From positions 6,287,501 to 6,351,500 of the forward strand of contig NZ_JBEJGX010000003.1 in NCBI RefSeq assembly GCF_040253635.1: a stretch of DNA of 64,000 bases. Direction: 5' to 3'. Positions 9,216-20,196 of this stretch are shown here, in pieces (positions within the stretch are counted from its first letter, which is position 1; each line of letters begins with the position of its first letter). Both the position numbers and the translations under genes were made by a program. Under the pieces are notes generated by a model. That model saw only the letters and a program-made list of their open reading frames with translations, had not been told where the DNA came from and made no database searches. The DNA comes from Streptomyces sp. Edi2. GTDB taxonomy: Bacteria > Actinomycetota > Actinomycetes > Streptomycetales > Streptomycetaceae.

Positions 9216-10730
9216 TCACCCCCGGCCGTTGCCGGGCCCGGCGGAACCGGCTGCCCCGCCGGGCCGCCTGCCCGACGGGCTGTCCGCCCCCGTGCCCTGC
9301 TCCCCGCCGGCCGCCAGCCGCCGGATGGCGGCCATCGGGACGGACAGCCAGTCGGGCCGGTGCCGGGCCTCGTAGAGCACCTCGTAAACGGCCTTGTCGG
9401 TCTCGTAAGCGCGCATCAGTTCGGGCGCCGAGCGCGGATCGAGCCCGCCGGCCTCCGCATAGCCCCGGCAGTAGGCGTCACGGGTGCGCCGGGCCCACTC
9501 CAGCGACCAGGGGTCCCCGCCGGCCGGGCCGCTGCGCGCGGCATAGTCGAAGGACCGCAGCATCCCCGCGATATCGCGCACCGCCGGCTGGAGGCGGCGC
9601 CGCTCGGCCAGCGGGCGGGCCGGTTCGCCCTCGAAGTCGATCAGCGACCAGCGGCCCTCGTCGGCGGAGCGCAGCGTCTGGCCCAGGTGCAGATCGCCGT
9701 GGATGCGCTGGGCGGCCCAGCTGCGGCCGTCGTGACCGGTCGCGGCCAGCGTGTCGAAGGCGGTGCGCAGCCGGGCGCGGTAGGGCTGCAGTACGGGCAC
9801 CGCGCGGGCGGTGGCGTCCAGCCGTTCGTGCATCTGGGCGGCGATCACTTCCAGCTGCGGGCGGCGCAGCTCGGTGGTCGGCAGCGTCTGGGCGAGCGCG
9901 GTGTGCACCTCGGCGGTGGCATGGCCGAGCGCCCGCGCCGAGCCGGTGAAATCGGCGCGGACGGCCAGCGCGTTCAGCGCCAGCTGCCAGCCGTCCGCCG
10001 AGCCCGGCAGGAACGGCTGCAGCACGCCCAGCGTGGTCGCCTCGGCGGCCGCCGACTCGTACCAGGCGGCGGGCGCGGGCACCCGCGGACACTTGGCGTC
10101 CGCCAGCGCCCGCGGCAGTTCCAGGTCCGGGTTGACCCCCGGCTCGATCCGCCGGAAGACCTTCAGGATGAAGGAATCCCCGTAGACGATCGAGGAGTTG
10201 GACTGCTCGACCGCGATCGGCCGGCCCGGCAGCCCGGAGGGGATCTCGGCGTCCGGCTCCCGGCAGAAGCGCAGCGCCCCGAGCCGGCCCGGTACCCGCA
10301 GTCGCTCCAGCAGCAGCCCGCACAGCCGGTTGTCGAGCAGCGCGTCATAGACGGTGCGGCCGCGCAGCGGACCGCCGCCGGGGCGGCCGATCACCGACGG
10401 CGCCAGCTGCGGCGGCAGCGCCGGATGCACCCCCAGCAGAAGCTGGTAGCAGTCTCCGCCGACGGGCCTACGGCTCGGTGGCGCGCTCTGCTGGGCGCGG
10501 ACGAGCAGGAGCAGCAGGCCGGGGGCGCTGCCGTCGGTGCACGGCAGCAGTTCGGTCGCCGAGAGCAGGCCGAAGCCGGTGAGCAGCCGCCCCTTACCGG
10601 CGAACCAGCGCTGGCGCGGTACCCATTCGGCGAGCAGGGGTGCCAGCGAGGACAGCAGATCGGGGGCGGCGGCGAGCGGGCGCTGATCAGGGGTGTTGCG
10701 GGTGGCACGGGTCGAGGCGGTGTCCGACAT
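9216..10730 (-). CDS. mak: Maltokinase (Mak/Pep2)
   Basis: A 504-residue ATP-dependent kinase that makes maltose-1-phosphate from maltose, the GlgE substrate. The N-terminal cap ([17 protein letters not shown]) and the phosphotransferase-like core are typical. The catalytic segment is [31 protein letters not shown], with HGD and DFEG supplying the catalytic and metal-binding acids. The ATG at 10730 has AAAGGA upstream. A low-complexity Gly/Pro-rich tail of about 30 residues ends the protein. In mycobacteria TreS and Mak form a complex, and the gene order here fits that. A terminator separates treS from mak, so mak may also have its own promoter. Confidence 0.93.
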   Translation of the reverse strand: MSDTASTRATRNTPDQRPLAAAPDLLSSLAPLLAEWVPRQRWFAGKGRLLTGFGLLSATELLPCTDGSAPGLLLLLVRAQQSAPPSRRPVGGDCYQLLLGVHPALPPQLAPSVIGRPGGGPLRGRTVYDALLDNRLCGLLLERLRVPGRLGALRFCREPDAEIPSGLPGRPIAVEQSNSSIVYGDSFILKVFRRIEPGVNPDLELPRALADAKCPRVPAPAAWYESAAAEATTLGVLQPFLPGSADGWQLALNALAVRADFTGSARALGHATAEVHTALAQTLPTTELRRPQLEVIAAQMHERLDATARAVPVLQPYRARLRTAFDTLAATGHDGRSWAAQRIHGDLHLGQTLRSADEGRWSLIDFEGEPARPLAERRRLQPAVRDIAGMLRSFDYAARSGPAGGDPWSLEWARRTRDAYCRGYAEAGGLDPRSAPELMRAYETDKAVYEVLYEARHRPDWLSVPMAAIRRLAAGGEQGTGADSPSGRRPGGAAGSAGPGNGRG

Positions 10731-11017
10731 GGCGTCGCGTCCTTTCCCCGGGCACACGACATATAGGGCAAAGTGTCCCGGAATGCGGCCTTGACTGTGC
10801 GATGGCGCGGTGGGGGTACCCCCAGACGGAGGCTGCCGGTGGTGCACCCGGACGCGGTCCGGGGGCGGGCACCGGGCGAGCCCGTCCGTACGGCAGCGGC
10901 GATTCCGGCGTGCCCTGCTCCGCTGCGCGGCGGGTTCCCTCCCGGGCCGGGGGGACCGACGATGGCTCACCCGGCCCGTGCGGTAGTAGGGAGGGTGCCC
11001 GGGCGAAAGGTCAAAAA

Positions 11018-11052
11018 ACGCCCGTACGCGCCAGGCGGCCGCGTACGGGCGT
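11018..11052 (-). terminator. Intrinsic terminator after treS
   Basis: A 13-bp perfect stem (ACGCCCGTACGCG and its complement) with a nine-base loop lies 37 bases past the treS stop. Read on the minus strand it ends in six T residues, so it is a textbook intrinsic terminator. The remaining part of the 358-base treS-mak gap (10731-11017) holds no gene and probably the mak promoter. Confidence 0.85.
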
Positions 11053-11088
11053 CTTTCCGGCACCCGTGCCCGGTCAGGGCGCCGGATG

Positions 11089-12803
<1,715 letters not shown>

Positions 12804-12807
<4 letters not shown>

Positions 12808-14807
12808 TTGGGTGACCCTCCGATCGGTGAGGACGGTCGCAGCGACAGCACATGGGCAGGCGCGAGAGAGCGGCCCGGCTCCAGGCGCACATAGTTGTCC
12901 CTGCCCCAGTGGTAGGTATCGCCGGTGAGCTCGTCGCGCACCGGAAAGGACTCGTGCCGGCCGAGGCCGAGTTCCGGCATGTCCAACGACACCGTTGCCT
13001 CGTGGGTGTGGTGCGGGTCGAGGTTGACCACCGTGAGCACCGTGTCGGCCCGGTCGCCGTGCCCCTCGTGCTTGGAGAAGGCGAGGACGGCGTCGTTGTC
13101 GACGTGGTGGAAGTGCAGGTTGCGCAGCTGCTGCAGGGCAGGGTGCCGGCGGCGGATGCGGTTGAGCGTGGTGATCAGGGGGGCGATGGTGCGCCCCGCT
13201 CTGGCCGCCGCATCCCACTCGCGCGGCCTCAGTTGGTACTTCTCCGAGTCGAGGTACTCCTCGCTGCCGCGGCGCAGCGGCGTCGACTCGCAGAGCTCGT
13301 ATCCGGCATAGACGCCCCAGGTGGGGGAGAGCGTGGCGGCCAGGACGGCACGTACCTCGAAGGCGGTACGGCCGCCCTCCTGGAGGTAGGCGTGCAGGAT
13401 GTCCGGGGTGTTCACGAAGAAGTTGGGCCGCAGGTAGCCCGCGCTCTCGCCGGACAGCTCGGTCAGGTAGTCGGTGAGTTCCTGCTTGGTGTTGCGCCAG
13501 GTGAAGTACGTGTACGACTGGTGGAAGCCGATCCGGGCGAGGGTGTGCACCATGGCGGGGCGGGTGAATGCCTCGGCGAGGAAGAGCACGTCCGGGTCGG
13601 TGCGGTTGATCTCGCCGATCACCTTCTCCCAGAAGGCCACCGGCTTGGTGTGGGGGTTGTCCACCCGGAAGATCCGTACGCCCTTGGCCATCCAGAAGCG
13701 CAGCAGGCGTTCGGTCTCGCGGACCAGCCCGCGGAAGTCGGCATCGAAGGCGATCGGGTAGATGTCCTGGTACTTCTTCGGCGGGTTCTCGGCGTAGGCG
13801 ACCGAGCCGTCCGCCCGGCGGTGGAACCACTGGGGGTGCAGGGTGACCCAGGGGTGGTCGGGTGAACACTGCAGCGCGAAGTCCAGGGCCACCTCCATCC
13901 GCAGCTCGCGGGCGGTGCGGACGAAGTGGTCGAAGTCCTCGAAGGTGCCCAGGTCCGGATGGAGGGCGTCATGGCCGCCGGCCGGCGAGCCGATGGCCCA
14001 GGGGGAGCCGACATCGTCCGGGCCGGCCGACAGCGCATTGTTGGGGCCCTTGCGGAACGAGGTGCCGATGGGGTGGACCGGCGGCAGATAGACCACGTCG
14101 AAGCCCATGGCGGCGACGGCCGGCAGCCGGTCGGCGGCGGTGCGCAGGGTCCCGCTGACGGCGGTGCCGTCCGGGGTCACGGTGGCGCCCTCGGAGCGCG
14201 GGAAGAGCTCGTACCACGAGCCGTACAGGGCCCGCCGGCGCTCGACGACCAGCGGCATCGGGCGCGAGACGGTCAGCAGCTCGCGCAGCGGGTGGCGGTC
14301 CAGCGCCCCGGTGACCTGGGGGGAGAGCGCCGCGGCGAGCCGGGTCGCGGCGGGCAGCTCGGGGTTGCGCAGGGTGTCCACGGCGCTGAGCACCGACTCC
14401 CGGCCGTCGCTCTTGGGGACCTCCGAGGCGGCCCGCTCGTGGAGCTCCGCGCCCTCGGCGAGTACCAGCTCGGTGTCGATGCCCGCCGGGATCTTCACGG
14501 CGGCGTGCTGCCGCCAGGTGGTGACCGGATCGGACCAGGCCTCGACGGTGAACGACCAGCGGCCCTCGATGCCGGGGGTGACCTCGGCGCTCCAGCGGTC
14601 GCTGCCGGGTGCCTGCTCCCGCATCGGGGTCCAGGGGCCGCAGCGGCCGGCCGGATTGCGCAGCACCACATTGGCCGCGACGGCGTCATGCCCTTCGCGG
14701 AAGACGGTGGCCGAGACCTCGAAGGTCTCGCCCACCACCGCCTTCGCCGGGCGGCGGCCGCAATCGATCTGCGGGCGGATGTCCAGAACAGGAATGCGAC
14801 CGATCAT
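12804..14807 (-). CDS. glgE: GlgE, alpha-1,4-glucan:maltose-1-phosphate maltosyltransferase
   Basis: A 667-residue GH13 subfamily 3 enzyme that extends linear alpha-1,4-glucan with maltosyl units from maltose-1-phosphate, releasing phosphate. The N-terminal domain (residues 1-110, [15 protein letters not shown]) is the GlgE-type beta-sandwich. The barrel shows [14 protein letters not shown], the nucleophile segment [15 protein letters not shown] and the acid/base segment [11 protein letters not shown]. The ATG at 14807 follows AGGTGAG. It is the promoter-proximal gene of the cluster and overlaps treS by four bases. In many Streptomyces a phosphorylase gene flanks glgE on the other side; here a 700-base non-coding region and a protease gene do. 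Confidence 0.95.
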
Positions 14808-15183
14808 GGGCTCACCTGAGTTTGTGGCGCTTTGCTAGGTTTGGTCCTTTGTATCCGCTCCACGGCGGGGGTGCCGGGTGCGCGCATGGGCGCTCCTGTC
14901 CGCTTTCACTCGGCTGGCGGATGGCGCGGCGGGGCGGGTCGGCGCTCCTCCGGCCTCCGGTCGGTGGTTCCCCCGGTGGCTGCTGTGCAGGTGGGCGGTG
15001 CGGGTGAGCACGGGCGTACCCGGTGAGACTTCCCGCGGGCGGCGGCCGGGCGGCTGCCGGGCGGGCCGGCGGACGGTGTCCTGCGGGTGCGTGGCCCCGG
15101 GCCCGCCGTGCGCCGGCGGACACCCTGCCGCCCCCTCGCGAGAGACTGCGGCACTGCGCTGACACGGTCGGCGTTCGCCTCCT

Positions 15184-15210
15184 CAACTCGGTGTGATCAC
15201 AGCGGAGTTG
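15184..15210. promoter_or_regulatory. Near-symmetric dyad upstream of glgE
   Basis: CAACTC and GAGTTG arms flank a central TGTGATCACA palindrome almost concentrically (spacers of three and four bases). It lies about 380 bases upstream of the glgE start, in the non-coding region. The shape fits a dimeric regulator site, but no regulator can be named. Confidence 0.4.
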
Positions 15211-15422
15211 CGGTGTGCGGATGTCCGGTGCCGCGCCGGTTCTCCTCGGCGCCCACCTCGCAGCCTCCCCCCAGGAGGTAGTCCGTACAAGAGCGCATGA
15301 GGGGGTGAAATCGGCCATATCACGGGACGCGGCGGTAAGGGCTGTCCCGTCGGGAGGTGCCCCGGCACCCGGACAGGGGCGCCCCGGCCCCGTCGGGAGG
15401 CGCCCGGCCCCGGACGCGCGAA

Positions 15423-15457
15423 AGCGGTGTCCGGAGAAGTTCTCTCCGGACACCGCT
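15423..15457 (-). terminator. Hairpin terminator after the M4 protease gene
   Basis: A perfect 15-bp stem, AGCGGTGTCCGGAGA with its complement, and loop AGTTC. It lies 53 bases beyond the protease stop on the minus strand. Confidence 0.8.
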
Positions 15458-15509
15458 CGCTGCAGGGTGGTCTCACCCCGAAACGGTCAGCGCGTTGCCG
15501 CGCGGCGCG

Positions 15510-17141
15510 TTACTTGACGGCGACGCCGTCCCACGCGGCCTCGACACCCTTGACCTCGGGGCTGCCGGCCTTGTACAGGTCGGTGGCCGCCTTGACGGTC
15601 GCCTCACGGGCGGCCTTGTAGTCGGTGTTCGAGGTCATGTACTCGGTCAGGGCCTTGAACCAGATCTTCTCGGCCTTGTCCCGGCCGATGCCCTCGACCT
15701 TCTTGCCGTCCTTCGTCGGGCTGTCGTACTTGACGCCACCGATCTCCTTCGGGCCGCTGCCCTCGGACAGCAGGTAGAAGAAGTGGTTGGCGACACCCGA
15801 GGAGTAGTGCGGGTCGAGACCACCGGTGCTGGAGTCCCAGAAGTCCTTCGACTGACCGTCCTTGGACGGCTTGTCCATGTAACGCAGCGGCTTGCCGTCA
15901 CCGTTGATGTTGATCTTCTCGCCGATGAGGTAGTCGCCCGGGTCCTTGTCGTTCTTGGCGTAGAACTCGACCGAGGTGCCGAAGATGTCCGAGGTGCCCT
16001 CGTTGAGGCCGCCGGACTCACCGCTGTAGGTGAGGTTGGCGGTGGCGGCGGTGACACCGTGCGACATCTCGTGGGCCGCGACGTCGAGGGCGGTCAGCGG
16101 GGCCTTGTCGCCCTCACCGTCGCCGTACGACATGCAGAAGCAGTCGTCGTCCCAGAAGGCGTTCACGTAGTTCTTGCCGTAGTGGACGCGCGAGGTGGCA
16201 CCCTTGCCGTCACCCTTGATGCCGTTGCGGCCCTGGACCTTCTTGTAGTAGTCCCAGGTCTCGGCGGCACCGTAGTGGGCGTCGACGGCCGCGGTCTGCG
16301 GGTCGTCGGGCTTGCCGGTGCCCCACTTGTCGTCCTCGTCCGTGAAGGCCTTGCCCTCGCCGGTCTCGCTGTTGCCGAGGTTGAGGGTCTTGTGGCCACC
16401 ACGGTCGGCGTCGGTCAGCGTGAAGCCGCTGCCCTCCTTGGAGGTGCCCAGGTCGACGGAGCCGCTGAACTCGCTCTCGCCCTTGCCGGTGCGGATGTCG
16501 TCGTACTGGAAGATCTTCTTGCCGCTGTTGGCGTCGGTGATGATGTGCATCCGGCTGGGCGTGCCGTCCTTCTTGACGCCCTTGACGGTGGTGTCGTAGG
16601 CGAGGACGGGGCTGCCGGAGGCGGCCCAGACGACCTTCTTGGGCGTCTGCGCGTCGGCCTTCTTGCCGCTGAGCGACTTCACCGCGGTGCCCTGCGCCGA
16701 CTGCGCGGCGGCGGTCGGGGCTATCTTCGCCGTGGTGGAGGCCACCTTGACCGACTTGCCCGTCGACTTGGTGGTGCTCTTGATGGCGCCGCCCTTGGCG
16801 GTGTGCACGACCATGTCGCCGCCGAGGACGGGCAGCCCGTCGTAGGTGCGCTCGTAGCGGGTGTGCGTGGTGCCGTCGGCGTCCTTGATGACGTCCTTGA
16901 CGACCAGCTTCTCCTGTGCGCCCAGGCCGAGTTCCTTGGCGGTCTGCGCCTTGGTGGCGCTCGCGTCACGCAGCAGTTCCGCGCGGTGCGAGGCGCTCAG
17001 CTTGAGGGGCGAACCGTCCGCGGTGGGGGCCTGGACGGTGGAGGCACCGGCGGTACCTGCGGTGATGCCGGCGGCCACGAGGGCCGCCGCTGCGAGGGAG
17101 ATACCGGCGATACGGGTCTTACGGGACATGTGGGGGGTCAC
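15510..17141 (-). CDS. Secreted M4 family metallopeptidase (thermolysin-like)
   Basis: A 543-residue zinc protease made as a preproenzyme. A signal peptide (residues 5-34, ending AGTAGAS) is followed by an FTP-type propeptide (about 70-120) and a PepSY-like segment (about 165-215). The catalytic domain carries HEMSH at 357-361 and the third zinc ligand Glu381 in GGLNEGTSD. The GTG at 17141 has GAAGGAG five bases upstream and is preferred to the ATG four codons later. It likely digests extracellular protein during growth on complex substrates. It is a close paralogue of the next upstream gene, apparently from tandem duplication, but lacks that gene's C-terminal domains. A hairpin terminator follows. 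Confidence 0.95.
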   Translation of the reverse strand: MTPHMSRKTRIAGISLAAAALVAAGITAGTAGASTVQAPTADGSPLKLSASHRAELLRDASATKAQTAKELGLGAQEKLVVKDVIKDADGTTHTRYERTYDGLPVLGGDMVVHTAKGGAIKSTTKSTGKSVKVASTTAKIAPTAAAQSAQGTAVKSLSGKKADAQTPKKVVWAASGSPVLAYDTTVKGVKKDGTPSRMHIITDANSGKKIFQYDDIRTGKGESEFSGSVDLGTSKEGSGFTLTDADRGGHKTLNLGNSETGEGKAFTDEDDKWGTGKPDDPQTAAVDAHYGAAETWDYYKKVQGRNGIKGDGKGATSRVHYGKNYVNAFWDDDCFCMSYGDGEGDKAPLTALDVAAHEMSHGVTAATANLTYSGESGGLNEGTSDIFGTSVEFYAKNDKDPGDYLIGEKININGDGKPLRYMDKPSKDGQSKDFWDSSTGGLDPHYSSGVANHFFYLLSEGSGPKEIGGVKYDSPTKDGKKVEGIGRDKAEKIWFKALTEYMTSNTDYKAAREATVKAATDLYKAGSPEVKGVEAAWDGVAVK

Positions 17142-17249
17142 GCGTGCTCCTTCAACTTTGCCAAGAGGTGGGGGTGCAAAGCGATGCGGGTGTGACGTGC
17201 GTTCGGGAAGACTGTCATTCGAACGCGTGCATGTCAGGAGGGTGTTCGG

Positions 17250-17271
17250 GAATTGGCTGAAAATTGTCCGT
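17250..17271 (-). promoter_or_regulatory. Motif shared by the two M4 protease upstream regions, copy 1
   Basis: This 22-base segment (plus strand GAATTGGCYGRAAAYYGTCC in degenerate form, then GT) recurs upstream of the other M4 gene at 20016-20037 with about 18 matches. Here it lies about 110-130 bases before the GTG start. Confidence 0.45.
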
Positions 17272-17302
17272 AGAGAGGTGATCGCTGTTCGTATAACGGA
17301 GC

Positions 17303-17338
17303 TGGGCGCCACCCCCGAGGATCCGGGGATGACGCCCA
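17303..17338 (-). terminator. Hairpin between the two M4 protease genes
   Basis: On the minus strand a 16-bp stem (TGGGCGTCATCCCCGG paired with its partner through three G-T wobbles) closes a four-base loop. It follows the stop of the larger protease gene by about 94 bases and would stop transcription before the smaller one. Confidence 0.65.
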
Positions 17339-17431
17339 ACATCGTTGTCCTGCAGGCAAGTTGTGACCTGCGATGATCCATTGGCCCTTGGCTGTGTCAC
17401 ACGAAGGTGACGGCCGGGTGCCGACGGAGGA

Positions 17432-19711
17432 TCAGAACGTCAGCTTCCAGCCGTTGATGTAGCCGGTGTCCTGAGAGTAGACGTCCTGAACCCGCAGCTT
17501 CCAGGTGCCGGAGGCCTTCTCCGAGGAGGCGTTGACCGTGTAGGTCGTCTTCACGTCGGCCGCCGAGTCGAAGGCGCTGGAGTTCTTCAGCCGGTAGGCC
17601 GTGCCGTCCGGGGCGATCAGGTCCACGACCAGGTCACCGCGGTAGGTGTGCACGATGTCCACCGCGACCTTGAGGGTGCTCGGCGCATTGCCGGTGCGGC
17701 CGACATTGATCGGTGAGGTGACCGCCGCGCCCGCGTCCGGAATCGCCACGTCGTCGGCGTTCTCGAAGACACTGCCGCCGCCGGACGCGTTGACCGTCCA
17801 GGTGAAGGTGGCGTTACCGGTCTTCTTCGCGGCGTCGGTGACCGTGACCGACACATTGCTGGTGCCGGCCGTGGTCGGCGTACCGGAGATCAGACCGGTG
17901 GACGTGTTGAGCGACAGCCCGGCGGGCAGGCCGGTCGCCGCGTACGTCAGCGCGCCCGCGGTGCCGCTGCTCGCCTTGATCTGCAGGCTCGCCGCCTGGC
18001 CCACGGTGCTGGTCTGGTTGCCCGGGTTGGTGACGGTGACCCCGCCGCCGTCAGGGACGCGGGAGCCGACGTTCACCGCGGCCCAGGTGTTGGCGACCGT
18101 GTTGTACGACGCGCTGCCCTGGCCGAACAGGTCCGCCGCGGCCTGCAGGGTGGCGGTACGGGCGCCCGCGTAGTCGGTGTTGGCGCTCATGTACTGGCTG
18201 AGTGCCTTGAACCAGACCTTCTCGGCGTTGGCCCGGCCGATGCCCGGGACCGGCTGTCCGTCGGAGGTCGGGCTGTCGTAGTGGACGCCGCCGATGTCCT
18301 TCGGGCCGCTGCCCTCGGACAGCAGGTAGAAGAAGTGGTTGGCGACACCGGACGAGTAGTGCACGTCCTTGTTGCCGACGCCGCTGGACCAGTAGTCGGC
18401 CGAGGCACCGTCCTTGGACGGCTTGTCCATGTAACGCAGCGGGGTGCCGTCGCCGTTGATGTCGATCTTCTCGCCGATGAGGTAGTCACCGGGGTCGGAG
18501 GAGTTGTTGGCGTAGAACTCCACCGCGGTGCCGAAGATGTCCGAGGTCGCCTCGTTCAGGCCGCCGGACTCACCGCTGTAGGTGAGGTTGGCGGTGGCGG
18601 CGGTGACACCGTGCGACATCTCGTGGCCGGCCACGTCGATGGCGGTCAGCGGGGAGTTGTTGCCGCTGCCGTCGCCGTACGTCATGCAGAAGCAGCCGTC
18701 GTCCCAGAAGGCGTTGACGTAGCTGTTGCCGTAGTGCACACGGGAGTAGGCGCCCACGCCGTCACCGCGGATGCCGCTGCGGCCGTGCACGTTCTTGTAG
18801 TAGTCCCAGGTCTCCTGCGCGCCGTAGGCCGCGTCGACACCGGCCGTCTGGGCGTTCTGCGGCGTGCCGTCGCCCCAGGTGTCGTCCGCGTCGGTGAACA
18901 GCGTGCCGGTCCCGGAGGACCCGTGCTTGAGGTCGTACGTCTTGTGGTTGCCCCGCGCGCCGTCGGTCATCGAGAAGTTCGGGGCCGAGCCCGAGGTCCC
19001 GAGGGTGACCTTGCCGCTGTATTCGCTGTTGCCGATGCCCTTCTCGATCCCCTGGTACTCGAAGATCTTGGCGCCGGTCGTGGCATCCGTGATGACGTGC
19101 AACTGGCTGGGGGTGCCGTCGTCCTGCAGCCCGCCGACCACCGTCTCGTACGCGAGCAGCGGCTTGCCGTCGGCGACCCAGACCACCTTGCGCGGTGCCT
19201 TCGCGGCCTCGGTCTTCTTCGACCCGAGCGACCGGGCGGAGGTGACGGCCTTCGCCTCGGCCGCGGCCGGCTTCACCTTCGCGGTGGTGCTGGCGACCTT
19301 GATCTGGGAGCGCAGGGCCTTGGTGACGCCCTTGAGCGTGCCGCCCTTGCTCTCGTGCACCACGAGGTCGCCGCCGAGGACGGGCAGCCCGTCGTAGGTG
19401 CGCTCGTAGCGGGTGTGGACGGTGCCGTCGACGTCCTTCGAGACGTCCTTGACGACCAGCTTCTCCCGCGCGCCGAGCTTGAGCTGCCGCGCGGTCTCGG
19501 CGGTGGTGGCACTGGCTGCCCGTATCAGCTCCGCACGCTGGGACGGGGACAGCTTGGCCGGCAGGGCGCCGGGATCGGGGGTGGCATGCGTGGTGCCCGG
19601 CCGCGGGGCGGCCGCCGTGCCGGTACCGGCCTGGACGCCGACTGCCAGCATTGCCGTGACGGCGACGAGTGCACCGGTCGCAACGGCGCGTCCATGGGGG
19701 GTGCGTCTCAC
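17432..19711 (-). CDS. Secreted M4 metallopeptidase with Ig-like and P-domain C-terminus
   Basis: A 759-residue paralogue of the neighbouring protease. A signal peptide (to about residue 34), FTP and PepSY propeptide regions and an M4 catalytic domain are present, with HEMSH at 363-367 and Glu387 in GGLNEATSD. After about residue 556 come a putative Ig domain (560-645; LTYAATGLPAGLSLNTSTGLISG, the He_PIG wording) and a proprotein-convertase P-domain (655-759; VDIVHTYRGDLVVDLIAPDG, ending in GYINGWKLTF). Such tails probably bind substrate or stabilise the enzyme. The GTG at 19711 follows AGAAGGAG. Each protease gene has its own upstream region and terminator. Confidence 0.95.
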   Translation of the reverse strand: MRRTPHGRAVATGALVAVTAMLAVGVQAGTGTAAAPRPGTTHATPDPGALPAKLSPSQRAELIRAASATTAETARQLKLGAREKLVVKDVSKDVDGTVHTRYERTYDGLPVLGGDLVVHESKGGTLKGVTKALRSQIKVASTTAKVKPAAAEAKAVTSARSLGSKKTEAAKAPRKVVWVADGKPLLAYETVVGGLQDDGTPSQLHVITDATTGAKIFEYQGIEKGIGNSEYSGKVTLGTSGSAPNFSMTDGARGNHKTYDLKHGSSGTGTLFTDADDTWGDGTPQNAQTAGVDAAYGAQETWDYYKNVHGRSGIRGDGVGAYSRVHYGNSYVNAFWDDGCFCMTYGDGSGNNSPLTAIDVAGHEMSHGVTAATANLTYSGESGGLNEATSDIFGTAVEFYANNSSDPGDYLIGEKIDINGDGTPLRYMDKPSKDGASADYWSSGVGNKDVHYSSGVANHFFYLLSEGSGPKDIGGVHYDSPTSDGQPVPGIGRANAEKVWFKALSQYMSANTDYAGARTATLQAAADLFGQGSASYNTVANTWAAVNVGSRVPDGGGVTVTNPGNQTSTVGQAASLQIKASSGTAGALTYAATGLPAGLSLNTSTGLISGTPTTAGTSNVSVTVTDAAKKTGNATFTWTVNASGGGSVFENADDVAIPDAGAAVTSPINVGRTGNAPSTLKVAVDIVHTYRGDLVVDLIAPDGTAYRLKNSSAFDSAADVKTTYTVNASSEKASGTWKLRVQDVYSQDTGYINGWKLTF

Positions 19712-20196
19712 ACTGACTCCTTCTGCGGTGGCCGCCCGAGTGGCGTGGCGGCCGAGGGGGACCGGGCGGCGAAGCGGCCGTCCGGGCAGAGCGAGGCAGA
19801 ACTCTTGGAGCGTGTGGGGGGAGACGTACGGGGGGTGCTGGATGTACGGGTGTTACGGGTGGCGCTGGGCGTACGAGTGGTACGGGTGGTACGCGTGGAA
19901 CAGAGCGAGCAGGGAGAACCTGCGTCCACCGCGGGATGTGGTGCTGTGGGGATCCGTGCGGCGGTTGCGGGGAAGAGTCCCACCACCGGTGGCTTGTTGT
20001 CAGGCACCGTTCAACGAATTGGCCGGAAACCGTCCGTTGCGCGAAATCGGTGTTCGGAAGACGGACGGCCCGTGATCGGCCGCGCGATCCGTTCCCGCCC
20101 GTTCAAACCCCCGAAAGCCGTGAGAACAGCAGCTCATAGCCGTCCGGATCCCGTCATCCCGTCCCCGCCGACGGCGGTCACCCGAGGCGAGGTGGG
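19712..20196. other. Non-coding spacer upstream of the larger M4 gene
   Basis: No credible gene in these 485 bases. They contain a stretch rich in TACGGGTG-like words (about 19838-19900) and, at 20016-20037, the second copy of the motif shared with the other protease upstream region. Confidence 0.55.
20016..20037 (-). promoter_or_regulatory. Motif shared by the two M4 protease upstream regions, copy 2
   Basis: Second copy of the 22-base motif also found at 17250-17271. It lies about 305-326 bases before the GTG of the larger protease gene. A looser TGTCAGG...GTTC match precedes both copies. Confidence 0.45.

Larger units (their letters stand above)
14808..15509. other. Non-coding 700-base region upstream of glgE
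   Basis: No frame here has both a credible start and a protein-like composition. The region holds the promoter side of glgE, the 3' end signals of the M4 protease gene (hairpin at 15423-15457) and a near-symmetric dyad at 15184-15210. Confidence 0.6.

Noticed and set aside
14812-15453. 213-codon minus-strand frame upstream of glgE
   Set aside because: Pro/Arg/Ala-biased, no ribosome site, and it runs through a terminator hairpin and a dyad; treated as non-coding.
15357-17195. Long plus-strand frame over the smaller M4 protease
   Set aside because: It is the antisense reading of a clear M4 protease and has a Val/Leu/Gly-biased composition without domains.
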